Assembly: GCA_965228975.1 (NCBI GenBank)
Contig: OZ245851.1
Coordinates: forward strand, 4,154,001-4,218,000
Source of the DNA: JAJFJD01 sp965228975
GTDB taxonomy: Bacteria > Pseudomonadota > Alphaproteobacteria > UBA8366
Length of the DNA stretch: 64,000 bases
Direction of reading: 5' to 3'
Under the pieces are notes generated by a model. It had not been told where the DNA came from. It saw only the letters and a list, made by a program, of their open reading frames with translations, and did not search any database. The position numbers and the translations under genes were made by a program. Positions 35,523-44,969 of this stretch are shown here, in pieces (within the stretch, counting starts at the first letter, position 1; every line of letters begins with the position of its first letter).

Positions 35523-36038
35523 TTAGCTCTGTTCCACCGGACGCTCGGTCCGGACGCTGACCGCGCGCGAGGTTATGACCAGTTCGCCGTTCTGGTCGCG
35601 GTATTCCTGAATCCGTTCCTGGAAGGTCAGGGTTCCGGCCCGCTTGCTTTCCTTTTGCCAGGTCTCGCCTTCCCGCAGGGTCACGGTAAGCTGGTCGCCG
35701 GGTTTGAGATGCCGGTGGTATTCGAAATGCTGTTCCGCGTGCAGCCCGCCGCTGCTGGGCGCGGGTCCATCGAGGCCGGTCGGGTTCTTGCCGGAGCCGA
35801 ACCACTTCTCGCCGGGTTTCGGCCGCAGGTGGTAATCGGGATCGAACTGCGAGACCGCCCGCGGGAATGTCGGCGGCGCGATGATGTGCCCGACCTCGGA
35901 TTTCGCCGCGTAGTCGGCATCGTGATAGATCGGATTGTCGTCCGCGATGGATCGCGCGAACATCATGATATGCGTTGCCTCGACCGGCATCTTTACGTCA
36001 TCAGCCATAACCGTCGTCGTCTCCTCTGTGACCGTCAT
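35523..36038 (-). CDS. MaoC N-terminal-like (FAS1-type dehydratase) protein
   Basis: The 171-residue protein (start 36038 or 36008) carries IADDNPIYHDADYAAKSEVG and IIAPPTFPRAVSQFDPDYHL, a MaoC_dehydrat_N hot-dog domain. In this subfamily two separate hot-dog proteins form a heterodimeric hydratase, as with actinobacterial HadAB or steroid hydratases. The adjacent MaoC gene supports that arrangement. An SDR gene lies divergently upstream. Confidence 0.88.
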   Translation of the reverse strand: MTVTEETTTVMADDVKMPVEATHIMMFARSIADDNPIYHDADYAAKSEVGHIIAPPTFPRAVSQFDPDYHLRPKPGEKWFGSGKNPTGLDGPAPSSGGLHAEQHFEYHRHLKPGDQLTVTLREGETWQKESKRAGTLTFQERIQEYRDQNGELVITSRAVSVRTERPVEQS

Positions 36039-36239
36039 TGTCGATGGCCGTTCTTCAGGGCCGCTTCAGGACATATCACGAATCGTCCGCGTCTTCGAAC
36101 CGGCGGGTGACCAGAGGCACCGGCCCCGGCAAGACGTGCATTTTGCTTTTCGCTATGATGCCGATTGGGAGCCCGGTTGGGGCCGCGGAGGCCTGCGGTT
36201 TCGAAACGGCGGGCCATAAACAAGAGGAGATACGAGTCG

Positions 36240-37160
36240 ATGGGCATGCTTGAAGGCCGCGTGGCGATTTGCACAGGGTCCGGCCGAGGGGTCGGCGGCG
36301 AAGTGGCGAAACTGATGGCGGCGCATGGCGCAAAGGTCGTCGTCAATGATCCGGGCGTCAGCGGCAGCGGCGATGGCGGAGACCAGGCACCGGCACAGGA
36401 AATCGTCGACGCGATCAAGGCCGCAGGCGGTGAGGCCGTCGCGAACTACGGCTCGGTGACAAGTTTCGAGGACTGCCTCGGCATGGTGCAGCAGGCGCGC
36501 GACGAATTCGGCGGCCTGCATATCGTGTTCAACCCGGCGGGCATCCTGCGCGACCGGATGTTCCATAAGATGTCGCCGGACGATTTCCAGGCGGTGATCG
36601 ACGTGCATTTGACCGGGCATTTCAACGTCAACCGGGCGGCGATCAATCTGTTCCGCGAGCAGGAATACGGCCGCATCATCATGTGCGGCTCGACCTCGGG
36701 ACTCTTAGGGAATATCGGTCAGGCCAACTATGGCAGCGCCAAATTGGGTATCGCCGCCATGTCGCGCATCGTCGCGATGGAGAATGCGTCGAAGAACGTC
36801 ACCAGCAACGTGATCTGCCCGTCCGCCGACACGCGGATGACGCGCAGCGTGCCGACGCCGAAAGATCCCGACGCCGCGGCGATCCGCGAGGAACGCCTGC
36901 GCCGCAGCCGGGCCGACGCGATCGCCCCGCTCTGTGTTTTCCTGGCGTCGGAGGAAGGCGGCAGCGTGACCGGCCAAATCTTCCATCAACGCGCGGCCGA
37001 GCTGTCGCTGTACAGCCAGCCGCGGCCGTTACGCATGGTCCACCACCAGGGCGGATGGACGCCGGAATTGATCCGCGATGTCGCCATGCCGTCGCTGTCG
37101 ATCCAATTCCTGGATATCGCCAATTCCCGGACGGTCCATCCGGGTCTGCCACTCGACTAG
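36240..37160 (+). CDS. Short-chain dehydrogenase/reductase (2), 17-beta-HSD-like
   Basis: From ATG 36240 (AGAGGAGA upstream) the 306-residue SDR has TGSGRGVGGEVAKLMAAHGA, FNPAGILRDRMFHKMSPDDF, and an active-site ANYGSAK. The GxGRGxG and ILRD features and extra C-terminal tail resemble the multifunctional-enzyme/peroxisomal 3-hydroxyacyl-CoA dehydrogenase group. It is the next step after a MaoC hydratase in beta-oxidation and lies divergent from the MaoC pair. Followed by a CaiB gene. Confidence 0.92.
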   Translation: MGMLEGRVAICTGSGRGVGGEVAKLMAAHGAKVVVNDPGVSGSGDGGDQAPAQEIVDAIKAAGGEAVANYGSVTSFEDCLGMVQQARDEFGGLHIVFNPAGILRDRMFHKMSPDDFQAVIDVHLTGHFNVNRAAINLFREQEYGRIIMCGSTSGLLGNIGQANYGSAKLGIAAMSRIVAMENASKNVTSNVICPSADTRMTRSVPTPKDPDAAAIREERLRRSRADAIAPLCVFLASEEGGSVTGQIFHQRAAELSLYSQPRPLRMVHHQGGWTPELIRDVAMPSLSIQFLDIANSRTVHPGLPLD

Positions 37161-37220
37161 TTTGCGGGAACGCCGCGGGTCCGGACGCCCGCGGCGTCAT
37201 CCCGACCGGAGGGATTTGTC

Positions 37221-38441
37221 ATGCCCGGCCCCTTCGACGGATTGCGCGTCGTCGACGTGACAACGATTTTCGTCGGCCCCTTTGCCAGCCAACTTCTCGG
37301 CGACATGGGCGCCGACGTGATCAAGGTGGAGGCGCCGGGCGGCGACACCACCCGCATGACCGGGCCATCGAACAGCCCGGACATGTCGTCCAACTTCCTG
37401 CAGGTGAACCGGAATAAGCGCAGCATCTCGCTCGACCTGAAATCCGAAGGCGGGATCGCGGTGCTGCAGGACCTGGTCCGGTCCGCCGATGTCTTCCTGC
37501 ACAACATGCGACCGGAACCGCTGACCCGCCTGAAGATCGACTACGCCAACATCCGGCCGGTCAAACCCGATATCGTCTATTGCAATATCTGGGGCTTCGG
37601 ACGGAAGGGCCGGTACGCGGGACAGCCCGCCTATGACGACGTGATCCAGGGTGCATCCGGCATCGTGGCGCTGCAGGCGTTCGGCGACGGCCAAGCGCGC
37701 TATGTTCCTTCACTGATCGCCGACAAGACGACCGCCGTATTCGCCGGCTATGCCATCTCCGCGGCGCTCTACCACCGCCTCGCCACCGGCGAGGGGCAGG
37801 AACTCGAAGTACCCATGTTCGAAAGCATGGTGTCCTTCATGATGCTGGAACATCTCTGGGGCCGGACCTTCGATCCGCCGCGCGGCCGGGTCGGCTCGGA
37901 GCGTCATGCGACACCGCTGCGCTGGCCGCACGCGACCAAGGACGGCCACATCTGCGCCATGCCGTCGAGCGACAAACACTGGAAAGCGATGCTGGAGATC
38001 ATCGACCGGCCCGACCTGGCGGAGAGCCCGATCCTGAAGACCCGCCGGGCCCGCAAGCAGAACATCCCGAAGGTCATGGCGTTGATGGACGAAATCATGG
38101 CCACCCGGACCACGGCGGAATGGGAGGAGGCGCTGACCGCCGCGGGCATCCCCTGCATGCCGATCGCCAGTCTGGACGACGTCCTGGCGGACGGGCATCT
38201 GGCCGATGTCGGGTTCTGGCACGAGATCGACCATCCGACCGAAGGCCGAATCCGGTTGATGAACCCGCCCTACTCCTTCACCGAGACACCGCCGAGCATA
38301 CGGCGCCCCCCGCCCCGCTTCGCGGAACATACGCGGGAAATCCTGTCGGAGCTGGGCTACGCCGACGACGCGGCGGACGACCTGATCGGCAGCGGCGCCG
38401 TGGTGGTGCAACCGGAAAGCGACGCCGACAGCCCGTTCTAA
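37221..38441 (+). CDS. CaiB/BaiF (family III) CoA-transferase (2)
   Basis: The 406-residue protein, with GGAGGG before the ATG, matches the family: FDGLRVVDVTTIFVGPFASQ, GDMGADVIKVEAPGGD, and the catalytic QPAYDDVIQGASGIVALQAF (Asp139/140). It transfers CoA to an incoming acid. It follows the SDR gene by 60 nt and is convergent with the acyl-CoA carboxylase beta gene. Confidence 0.93.
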   Translation: MPGPFDGLRVVDVTTIFVGPFASQLLGDMGADVIKVEAPGGDTTRMTGPSNSPDMSSNFLQVNRNKRSISLDLKSEGGIAVLQDLVRSADVFLHNMRPEPLTRLKIDYANIRPVKPDIVYCNIWGFGRKGRYAGQPAYDDVIQGASGIVALQAFGDGQARYVPSLIADKTTAVFAGYAISAALYHRLATGEGQELEVPMFESMVSFMMLEHLWGRTFDPPRGRVGSERHATPLRWPHATKDGHICAMPSSDKHWKAMLEIIDRPDLAESPILKTRRARKQNIPKVMALMDEIMATRTTAEWEEALTAAGIPCMPIASLDDVLADGHLADVGFWHEIDHPTEGRIRLMNPPYSFTETPPSIRRPPPRFAEHTREILSELGYADDAADDLIGSGAVVVQPESDADSPF

Positions 38442-38454
38442 TGCGCCGGTTTGC

Positions 38455-39990
38455 CTAGTAGCTGGTGGGCCAATTCTTCATCGCATGCTCGCCGATGCCG
38501 CCGCCCTTCCGCGAGCGATAGATATCGAGCATGCGCATGATGTAATTCCGCGTCTCCTGCGGTTTGACGATGTTCTGCAGCGAGTAGATCGTCGCCATGT
38601 CCCACGGGCCGATATTCTTATGGATGCTCTCGAAGGCTTCCTCGAAGCCGTCGTCGTCCGGCGATAGCCCGTGCACGATCGTCGTCGCGAAACCGGGATC
38701 CATGAAGCTGACCTCGGCGCTCGGCCAGGCGATCATCTCTTCGTTGTGCCGCCCGCCGCCCATGGCGACATAGGCGCGGCCATAGGCCTTGCGAACGATG
38801 ACGGTGACGCTCGGCACGCTGACCAGGCAGGTGGAGTTCATGAAGTTCATGATCCAGCCGGGTGCGCCCTTCTTCTCGGCATTGGTGCCCACGACGAAAC
38901 CGGGCGTGTCCATGAACCGGACAAGCGGAATGTTGAAGCTGTCGCACATCACCTGAAAATCGATGATCTTGCGGCAGGCTTCGGCGGATAGCGCGCCGCC
39001 GCCGATCAACGGATTATTCGCGATAATGCCGATGACCTTGCCGCCGAGGCGGGCCAGCGCGACCACCGCCGCGCGGCCGAACCGCGGCTTCAATTCGAAG
39101 ACGCTGCCCTTATCCGCAAAGACTTCGATGATCTTGCGCATGTCGTAGACCTGCGTCCGCTTTTCCGGCAGGACATCGAGAATCTGGTCCTGATCCGACT
39201 CGGTCGCCGGGTCGTATTCGACCTCCGGCGGCAATTCGCCGTTATGGCTCGGCATGTAACTCAGGAACGTGCGAAGTTCCTGCAGCGCTTCCGCGTCGGT
39301 ATCGACGAAGCGGTCGATCAGGCCCGTCGTCTGCGCATGGAGGCGCCAACCGCCCAGCTCTTCCACGTCGACTTTCTCACCGATCGCCATGGAGACCAGC
39401 CCCGGGCTGGAGACCGACATCACCGAGCCCTTGCGCATCACCGCGAAATCGGAAATGCAGCAGAGCCACGCCGACGACCCGAAGGAGGTGCCGAGCGCGG
39501 CGGCGACCCAGGGATTCTCCCGCGTGCGGCGGAACTGTGTCGTGTCGTTGCCGAGCAGCAGGCCCATGCCACGGGAGCCCATCGCATCGGGCAGCCGTGC
39601 GCCGGTCGATTCACCCACATGGACGAAAGGCATGCCCTTTTCCGTCGTCACCCGCCGGACATGCCCCATCTTCTTCGAATTGGTCGCACTGGTGGAGGCA
39701 CCCTTGACGGTGAAGTCGTTGACGACGACGCCCACGTCCCGGCCGTCGATCTGCGCGAAGCCGACGATCTTGCCGTCGCGCGGGGTCTTGGCCTCGTCTT
39801 CCGCGAACATGCCGGACGCGCCCAACAATCCGGTTTCGATGAAGGTGCCGGGGTCGATCAGCGCATCGAGCCGTTCCTGAGCGTTCAGGTCTCCCCGTTC
39901 CTTCTTCCTCGCAAGCTTTTCCTTACCACCCATCGCGGCGGCGGCTTCACGGCGGCGGTCCAGCTCGCTCAGCAATTCGTCATGGGCCAC
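38455..39990 (-). CDS. Acyl-CoA carboxylase carboxyltransferase (beta) subunit
   Basis: A GTG at 39990, 8 nt after GGGGAG, gives 511 residues. The protein has the carboxyl-transferase fold with the oxyanion-hole glycines (SVSSPGLVSMAIGEK; AMGGGRHNEEMIAWPSAEVS) and a start typical of the family (ELLSELDRRREAAAAMGGKEKLARK). Propionyl-, methylcrotonyl- and geranyl-CoA carboxylases share this fold. No biotin-carrying alpha subunit is in the window, so the partner would be encoded elsewhere. Divergent from an IclR gene. Confidence 0.92.
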   Translation of the reverse strand: MAHDELLSELDRRREAAAAMGGKEKLARKKERGDLNAQERLDALIDPGTFIETGLLGASGMFAEDEAKTPRDGKIVGFAQIDGRDVGVVVNDFTVKGASTSATNSKKMGHVRRVTTEKGMPFVHVGESTGARLPDAMGSRGMGLLLGNDTTQFRRTRENPWVAAALGTSFGSSAWLCCISDFAVMRKGSVMSVSSPGLVSMAIGEKVDVEELGGWRLHAQTTGLIDRFVDTDAEALQELRTFLSYMPSHNGELPPEVEYDPATESDQDQILDVLPEKRTQVYDMRKIIEVFADKGSVFELKPRFGRAAVVALARLGGKVIGIIANNPLIGGGALSAEACRKIIDFQVMCDSFNIPLVRFMDTPGFVVGTNAEKKGAPGWIMNFMNSTCLVSVPSVTVIVRKAYGRAYVAMGGGRHNEEMIAWPSAEVSFMDPGFATTIVHGLSPDDDGFEEAFESIHKNIGPWDMATIYSLQNIVKPQETRNYIMRMLDIYRSRKGGGIGEHAMKNWPTSY

Positions 39991-40060
39991 AGCATGTACT
40001 CCCCGGGGTGCGCTCGCGCCTTTAAGGGCGTGAGGTCTATGAATATCGGCATCACGGTTA

Positions 40061-40095
40061 TTGCCATATTGGCAATTCATAATGAATTATGGCAT
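40061..40095. promoter_or_regulatory. Nested palindromes in the carboxylase/IclR divergent promoter
   Basis: TTGCCA-TAT-TGGCAA (40061-40075) and ATTCAT-A-ATGAAT (40075-40087) abut, and an outer TGCCATA (40062-40068) pairs with TATGGCA (40089-40095). The stretch is AT-rich in an otherwise high-GC gap, 80 nt from the IclR start. It is a likely IclR operator and promoter. Inference from symmetry only. Confidence 0.5.
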
Positions 40096-40176
40096 TGTCT
40101 AAGAGGTTTCACAAACACTGTCAACCGGCGGCCGGCCGTGCGAAACCCGCACGGGACAGGATAGAGGAATGCAGGC

Positions 40177-40860
40177 ATGGCGTCGCGCATCTCGGGAACA
40201 GTAACCAAGGCCCTCGACATCCTGGACCTTTTTCTGGGCCGCGAGGATGGCCTGTCGGTGACGCAGATATCCACCGCGACCGGCATCAACATGAGCACCG
40301 TCGTCCGCCTCTGCGCGACATTGGAAGGCCGCAGCTATCTGCGCCGGGATTCCCATGGCCGCTATTTCGTCGGCTCGCAGGTCGAGCAGCTTGCGCATGT
40401 ACTGCGGACGCAGTTCAGTTTGGCGGAAACGATTCGTCCGCTGCTGAAACAACTGCGCGACGAAACCGGTGAAAGCGCATCATTCTACATCCGAGAAGGT
40501 GGCCTACGCGTTTGCCTGTACCGGGAAGATTCGAAGCACGCGATCCGGCATGTGGTCGAAGAAGGCGCCCGACTGCCATTGAAAGAAGGGGTCGTGGGCA
40601 ATGTATTGCTCGCGCAGGCCGGCTCCAAAGGCGCCATTTACGACAAGATCCGGAAGGACGGATTCTATTCCGCCGTCGGACGGGATCCGTTCACCGCATC
40701 GGTGGCGGTCCCGGTCACCACACGATCCGGCGCGCTGATCGGTGCCATGGTCGTATCGGGGCTCGCCGATCGCTTCGGCGACAAGAAACGCAAAACGGCG
40801 TTGAAACGGCTATTGGCGGCGCAGGCGGCATTGACCGATCTGTTGCCCGCCGCCGCATAG
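40177..40860 (+). CDS. IclR-family transcriptional regulator
   Basis: The 227-residue protein has the IclR winged HTH (residues about 5-65: SGTVTKALDILDLFLGREDG, SVTQISTATGINMSTVVRLC) and the GAF-like effector domain (about 80-225: KEGVVGNVLLAQAGSKG, VPVTTRSGALIGAMVVSG). Ribosome-binding site GAGGA. It is divergent from the acyl-CoA carboxylase gene, which it probably controls along with the CaiB/SDR/MaoC set. Effector unknown. Confidence 0.93.
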   Translation: MASRISGTVTKALDILDLFLGREDGLSVTQISTATGINMSTVVRLCATLEGRSYLRRDSHGRYFVGSQVEQLAHVLRTQFSLAETIRPLLKQLRDETGESASFYIREGGLRVCLYREDSKHAIRHVVEEGARLPLKEGVVGNVLLAQAGSKGAIYDKIRKDGFYSAVGRDPFTASVAVPVTTRSGALIGAMVVSGLADRFGDKKRKTALKRLLAAQAALTDLLPAAA

Positions 40861-41023
40861 GCAACGGTCATTCATTGCCTTTTGGTGAAAGATAATCCCG
40901 CTCAGCATGGTTGAAATGGGAATGATTAGGATCAATGTGGATCGTCAGGACGACGATTACACAGGTCCGCAACGCGATCTTAACCGGAAGCCCGACCGCT
41001 CGGCTTGAAAGGAAGCTACATAG

Positions 41024-41872
41024 ATGAAGAAATTCTTGATGGCGACGGATCTCTCCGCCCGGTCCGACCGGGCCGTCGAACGCGCCATAATGCTGGCTCA
41101 GGAACACGACGCGTCCCTAACCATCATGCATGTCATCGACGACGAGTTACCCTCCAGGCTGGCCGATGCCCAGGAAGACGCGGCCAAACAAGCCATCGAC
41201 GAGCATGTCGAAAAACTGGCGGCCGGCAACCGGGACCGAATCTCGATCGAGGTCGTATCGGGCCGGCCCCATGCCGATATTCTCGAGATGTCGGAAAAAC
41301 TCGAGGCCGACATGATCATCCTCGGCATGCATCGCGAGGACGCGTTCAAGGACCGGTTTCGCGGCACCACGGCCGAGCGGATCATCCGCGCCGGCGGGGT
41401 CCCCATCTTGATGGCCAAGGACCGGGTGATCCATCCCTACAAGCGGGTCATCGTGGGGGTCGACTTCTCGGTCCACTCGCGCAGCGCGGTCGAGTTCGCC
41501 GTCCAGTTCGTGCCGAGCGGCGAGTTCCATCTGGTCCATGCCTACGGCGTACCGTTCGAAGGGTTTCTCTACGGCCACGACACCAAACGGCAGGTCGCGC
41601 AGCTGCACGAAGTGGAGTTCGAGAAGATGATCGACGAGGAAATGAACACATTCCTCGCCAGCCTTGACGACAAGGCGGCGGGCGTCGAACGCGTGATGAA
41701 GCAAGGCACGGTGCGGGAGGTCATTTTCGATCAGGCACGCCGGCTGAAACCCGATCTCGTCGTCATGGGAACGCACGGCCGGACAGGCATCGCCCATGCC
41801 TTCCTCGGCAGCGTCGCCGAAGACCTGCTGCGGGCACCGCCATGCGACGTGCTGGCGGTGAAGGCGTTCTGA
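41024..41872 (+). CDS. Tandem universal stress protein (two Usp domains)
   Basis: The 282-residue protein has two Usp domains: residues about 1-140 (KKFLMATDLSARSDRAVERA ... ILGMHREDAFKDRFRGTTAE) and about 145-282 (KRVIVGVDFSVHSRSAVEFA ... VVMGTHGRTGIAHAFLGSVA). The second has the ATP-binding G-x2-G-x9-G(S/T)-like run. Such proteins are induced by starvation or stress. GGAAG precedes the ATG by 8 nt. It is convergent with the M14 peptidase gene. The 163-bp gap from IclR (40861-41023) shows no clear element. Confidence 0.93.
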   Translation: MKKFLMATDLSARSDRAVERAIMLAQEHDASLTIMHVIDDELPSRLADAQEDAAKQAIDEHVEKLAAGNRDRISIEVVSGRPHADILEMSEKLEADMIILGMHREDAFKDRFRGTTAERIIRAGGVPILMAKDRVIHPYKRVIVGVDFSVHSRSAVEFAVQFVPSGEFHLVHAYGVPFEGFLYGHDTKRQVAQLHEVEFEKMIDEEMNTFLASLDDKAAGVERVMKQGTVREVIFDQARRLKPDLVVMGTHGRTGIAHAFLGSVAEDLLRAPPCDVLAVKAF

Positions 41873-41893
41873 ACGCCGCGCCGCAGCCGGAAA

Positions 41894-44398
41894 TTACCCT
41901 GACGCCACGCTGTTCAGGACCGCATTGAACAGCAACTTGTAGGTGCCCCGCGCCTGGGCGCGGAAATGGACGCGGAATCCCATCAGCACGACATGGCCGG
42001 CCCCGACCGGCACGCTGGCGAGCGCCGCCTTGTCGGCCAGGTTCTCATGCCCCATCAGCCAGCCGCTCAGCAGCGGGTCGTGCGGCGGATATACCCCGAC
42101 GGCATCGCCGGCCACCACGTCGAATGCGGGCGCATTCTGGCCCGAGAACAAGACGACGCCGCGTTCCGGCATGCCATAGGCGACGGGATGGCGCGTATCC
42201 AGCAAGACGCGGAGCATGCTGCCGCGCGCGTAGAAATCGGATACAGGGACGCCGTCGAGCGCATCGCGCACGCGCAGGTCGAGATGCCGTGCCGCGTATT
42301 GCGCCGCGCCGTCCCATGCGACGAGCGTTCCGCCGGCTTCGACGAAGGCCCGCAGCGCCTTCGCGCCCGCATCCCCCAAACCGCCGGCCAGATCGACCGG
42401 GTAGTCCTCGGCGCTTTGCCCCACATGGATCTCTTCCGGATTCTGATGCGGCAACAGGATCACGTCGAACCGGTCCTCAAGGTCACCCTGCCGGACATCG
42501 CGGTCGACCAGCGATTCATATGGCAAGCCATACTCGTCGAAGACGAAGCGCGCCCAACCTTCCTCGGCGGTCGGGACATAGCTTTTGTAGAGTCCCACTC
42601 TGGGTGTAGTCAGCTTGAACGACCGTCCTTTCGGGACGTCGCCGACGGATGCGACCGTGACCGATTGCGCCTTCGCGATCTTTGCGACCAATCCGTCCCG
42701 CTTCCCGCCGCCCTTGATGACGAAGGCTCCGGGCGCGACCCGCTCACCGCCGACGTCCAGCGCTTCCGTCATCCGCGAGACGGCCACCTTATCCGCCAGC
42801 AACCGGAACACCGCCTTATACGCGGCATTCGTCTCGCAGCCGAGTACATAGGCAGCGGCTTTTCCCTTCCCGCGCCGGGCCACCTTGCCTTTCGGCCGGA
42901 AGGGTGCCGATAGCGACTTCGTCTCGGCCTCGAACGGTTCCTGCACCTCGACCACCGACACACCCATTTGCAACGGCAAGCTATGCGCCGTGTTGTCATA
43001 CGGCTGCACCGGCGGCCCGCCCTCGTAATGCGTCAGTTCCGGATACGGGTCGTTCCCCAGCATCGTCTTGGCGAAGGTGCCGTAGGGTTGCGCCAGCCGG
43101 ATCACCCGGGTCCCTGCCGGATAGGTGACGCCGTCGGCGGCAAATTTTGCGGTCGCTTCCTCCACCTCCACCGCGGCGAAATCGAGTATCTCCAGCAGTT
43201 CCGCCGCCGTCACCGGATCCCGCTGGGATTGCGGCACCAGATAGGCGGCGGGGCCTTGTTGTTCCGCCACGGCATCAACGCCAACGGCATGGAAACTCCG
43301 CAGCCACATCTCACGGTACCGGGCGGCATTGCCGAGGCACGCCATGACGGCGGCATCGTCGTAGTCGACGATATCCCGGAGACACCAGCGCCCGCCCTGC
43401 CACGGCATCGGATGGTTCCAAACGCGCCTGAACGGATCGGCGCCGCGCGCCGTGGTCAGGTCGCTCACCGCGAAGTCGACCGGGGTCGCGATCCGGACGC
43501 TGGCGGCTTCGGACAGAATACGGACGCCGCCATGATAGTGCTGATAGGCGCGGCTCGGACTGTAGATGTCATAGGTCACGTTGATGCCGACACCGGCCTT
43601 GCCCTGCGCCGTAAGCTCCGCGGCCATCGCCGAGCCCATCATGGCGATGTTGGCCTGCAGGATCGGGTGCACGTTCGGATCGATCGGATCGATGAACGGC
43701 GGCAGGATCAATCGCATGCCGTCCTGCCGGGTCTGATGCATGTCGAACACGATGTGCGGATGCCAGGCGTTGTGACAATGCTCGACCGCAAGCCGGGTCT
43801 CCGCCTGCGTAAACATGAACCAATCCCGGTTGTTATCGTGGCCGGTATAGGTGTTGTAGAGGAAGGGCGGATTCACCCCTTCGTAATAAGTGCCGAGCGT
43901 GCTGTCGTACCATTCCTTGACCATCGTCAGACCGTCGGGGTTCAGGCAGGGCACGAGGAGAAAGATGACGTTGTCGAGAATCTCACGCACGGCCTCGTCG
44001 TTGCTGGTGGCCAGCCGATGCCCAACGCGCATCGACATCTGCGTCGCCCCCACCTCGGTGGCATGGATCGAACAGGTGACCAGAACCACCGTCTTGCCCT
44101 CGGCGATCAAACGTTCCGCTTCGGCGCCGTCGGCGATGGTCCGCGGGTCCGCCAGCTTCGCCTGGATGTCGCGATAGCGGCCAAGCGACCCGATCGTCTC
44201 CGGCGCGGAGATGACAGCCATGATCAGCGGCACGCCCTCGGTCGACTTGCCCAACTCGGAAAGCTGCACCCGATCCGAGGACTTCGCGAGCAACTCGAAA
44301 TACGCGACGATTTGGGGCCAATCGGCCAGTTTGCGGTCGTCCCCCACGTCGAATCCCAGATGGTCCCGGGGGCTAGGAATGGTCGCATCCTGTGTCAT
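41894..44398 (-). CDS. M14-family zinc carboxypeptidase-like protein
   Basis: The 834-residue protein has the M14 zinc motif HATE (His112, Glu115), the third ligand His221 in FDMHQ, and GHDNNRDWF (Arg192) which binds the substrate carboxylate in related enzymes. The remaining 500 residues form a family-specific C-terminal part including a glutamine amidotransferase-like segment (about 590-830). No signal peptide is seen, though many M14 relatives of this size are secreted. Substrate unknown. The antisense strand carries a long open frame that I treat as a shadow. Confidence 0.85.
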   Translation of the reverse strand: MTQDATIPSPRDHLGFDVGDDRKLADWPQIVAYFELLAKSSDRVQLSELGKSTEGVPLIMAVISAPETIGSLGRYRDIQAKLADPRTIADGAEAERLIAEGKTVVLVTCSIHATEVGATQMSMRVGHRLATSNDEAVREILDNVIFLLVPCLNPDGLTMVKEWYDSTLGTYYEGVNPPFLYNTYTGHDNNRDWFMFTQAETRLAVEHCHNAWHPHIVFDMHQTRQDGMRLILPPFIDPIDPNVHPILQANIAMMGSAMAAELTAQGKAGVGINVTYDIYSPSRAYQHYHGGVRILSEAASVRIATPVDFAVSDLTTARGADPFRRVWNHPMPWQGGRWCLRDIVDYDDAAVMACLGNAARYREMWLRSFHAVGVDAVAEQQGPAAYLVPQSQRDPVTAAELLEILDFAAVEVEEATAKFAADGVTYPAGTRVIRLAQPYGTFAKTMLGNDPYPELTHYEGGPPVQPYDNTAHSLPLQMGVSVVEVQEPFEAETKSLSAPFRPKGKVARRGKGKAAAYVLGCETNAAYKAVFRLLADKVAVSRMTEALDVGGERVAPGAFVIKGGGKRDGLVAKIAKAQSVTVASVGDVPKGRSFKLTTPRVGLYKSYVPTAEEGWARFVFDEYGLPYESLVDRDVRQGDLEDRFDVILLPHQNPEEIHVGQSAEDYPVDLAGGLGDAGAKALRAFVEAGGTLVAWDGAAQYAARHLDLRVRDALDGVPVSDFYARGSMLRVLLDTRHPVAYGMPERGVVLFSGQNAPAFDVVAGDAVGVYPPHDPLLSGWLMGHENLADKAALASVPVGAGHVVLMGFRVHFRAQARGTYKLLFNAVLNSVASG

Positions 44399-44969
44399 GT
44401 CTCAGCCTGTTCGTTGCGGTGTGCCGATCGGATTTGCCGCGGCATTGCCCATGGTGTCGGGCATCCGGTGTGGGAACTCGGCCGCTGGCGTGACGCATGG
44501 AATACATCAAAGGCGAGCACGAGAGGTGCAGAGGCGATTCCCTCCGATAGCCCGTGCCGTGCAAATAGCCTAGACCCACGCGGCGACTATGCGCAATGGC
44601 GGCTTTCATCGGCAGGCGGCGTTTTGAAGCCGGTGTTCGTACTTGCCCCGGTGAGAAAACCGCCATGCCGGACTCGCGGGCTAATCTCCTCTCGCTTCGC
44701 CGCATAGGCGGGTTAGTCCGCATTTTCCACACTATCATTTGCCATCTTGCTGCCGTGGGACCATGTTTTTTAACAAGCGGTCTTGCGCGACAGCGTGGCG
44801 GTCTCGCGAACGCGGGCCGAAAGACCGGCACACGACCGCATCCCTGCCGCCCACTGCATGACGGCAGGCGCAAAGGGCCGGCACCGGCAACGAAACCGGG
44901 AGGCACAAGCGGCGTGAGCGAGGCCTTGCGAACAATCGAACGACGCGACGACAGTCGGCCAAGGCATTG
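44399..44969. other. 571-bp intergenic region, nothing recognised
   Basis: This gap separates the divergent M14 and coiled-coil genes. An arginine-rich frame crosses it on the plus strand (to about 44970), but its composition and the lack of any family match argue against a gene. No tRNA, hairpin terminator or repeat was seen. Confidence 0.6.

Noticed and set aside
42968..44707. 579-residue plus-strand open frame antisense to the M14 peptidase
   Set aside because: The zinc motif and substrate residues are in the minus-strand frame; the plus frame has no recognisable domain.
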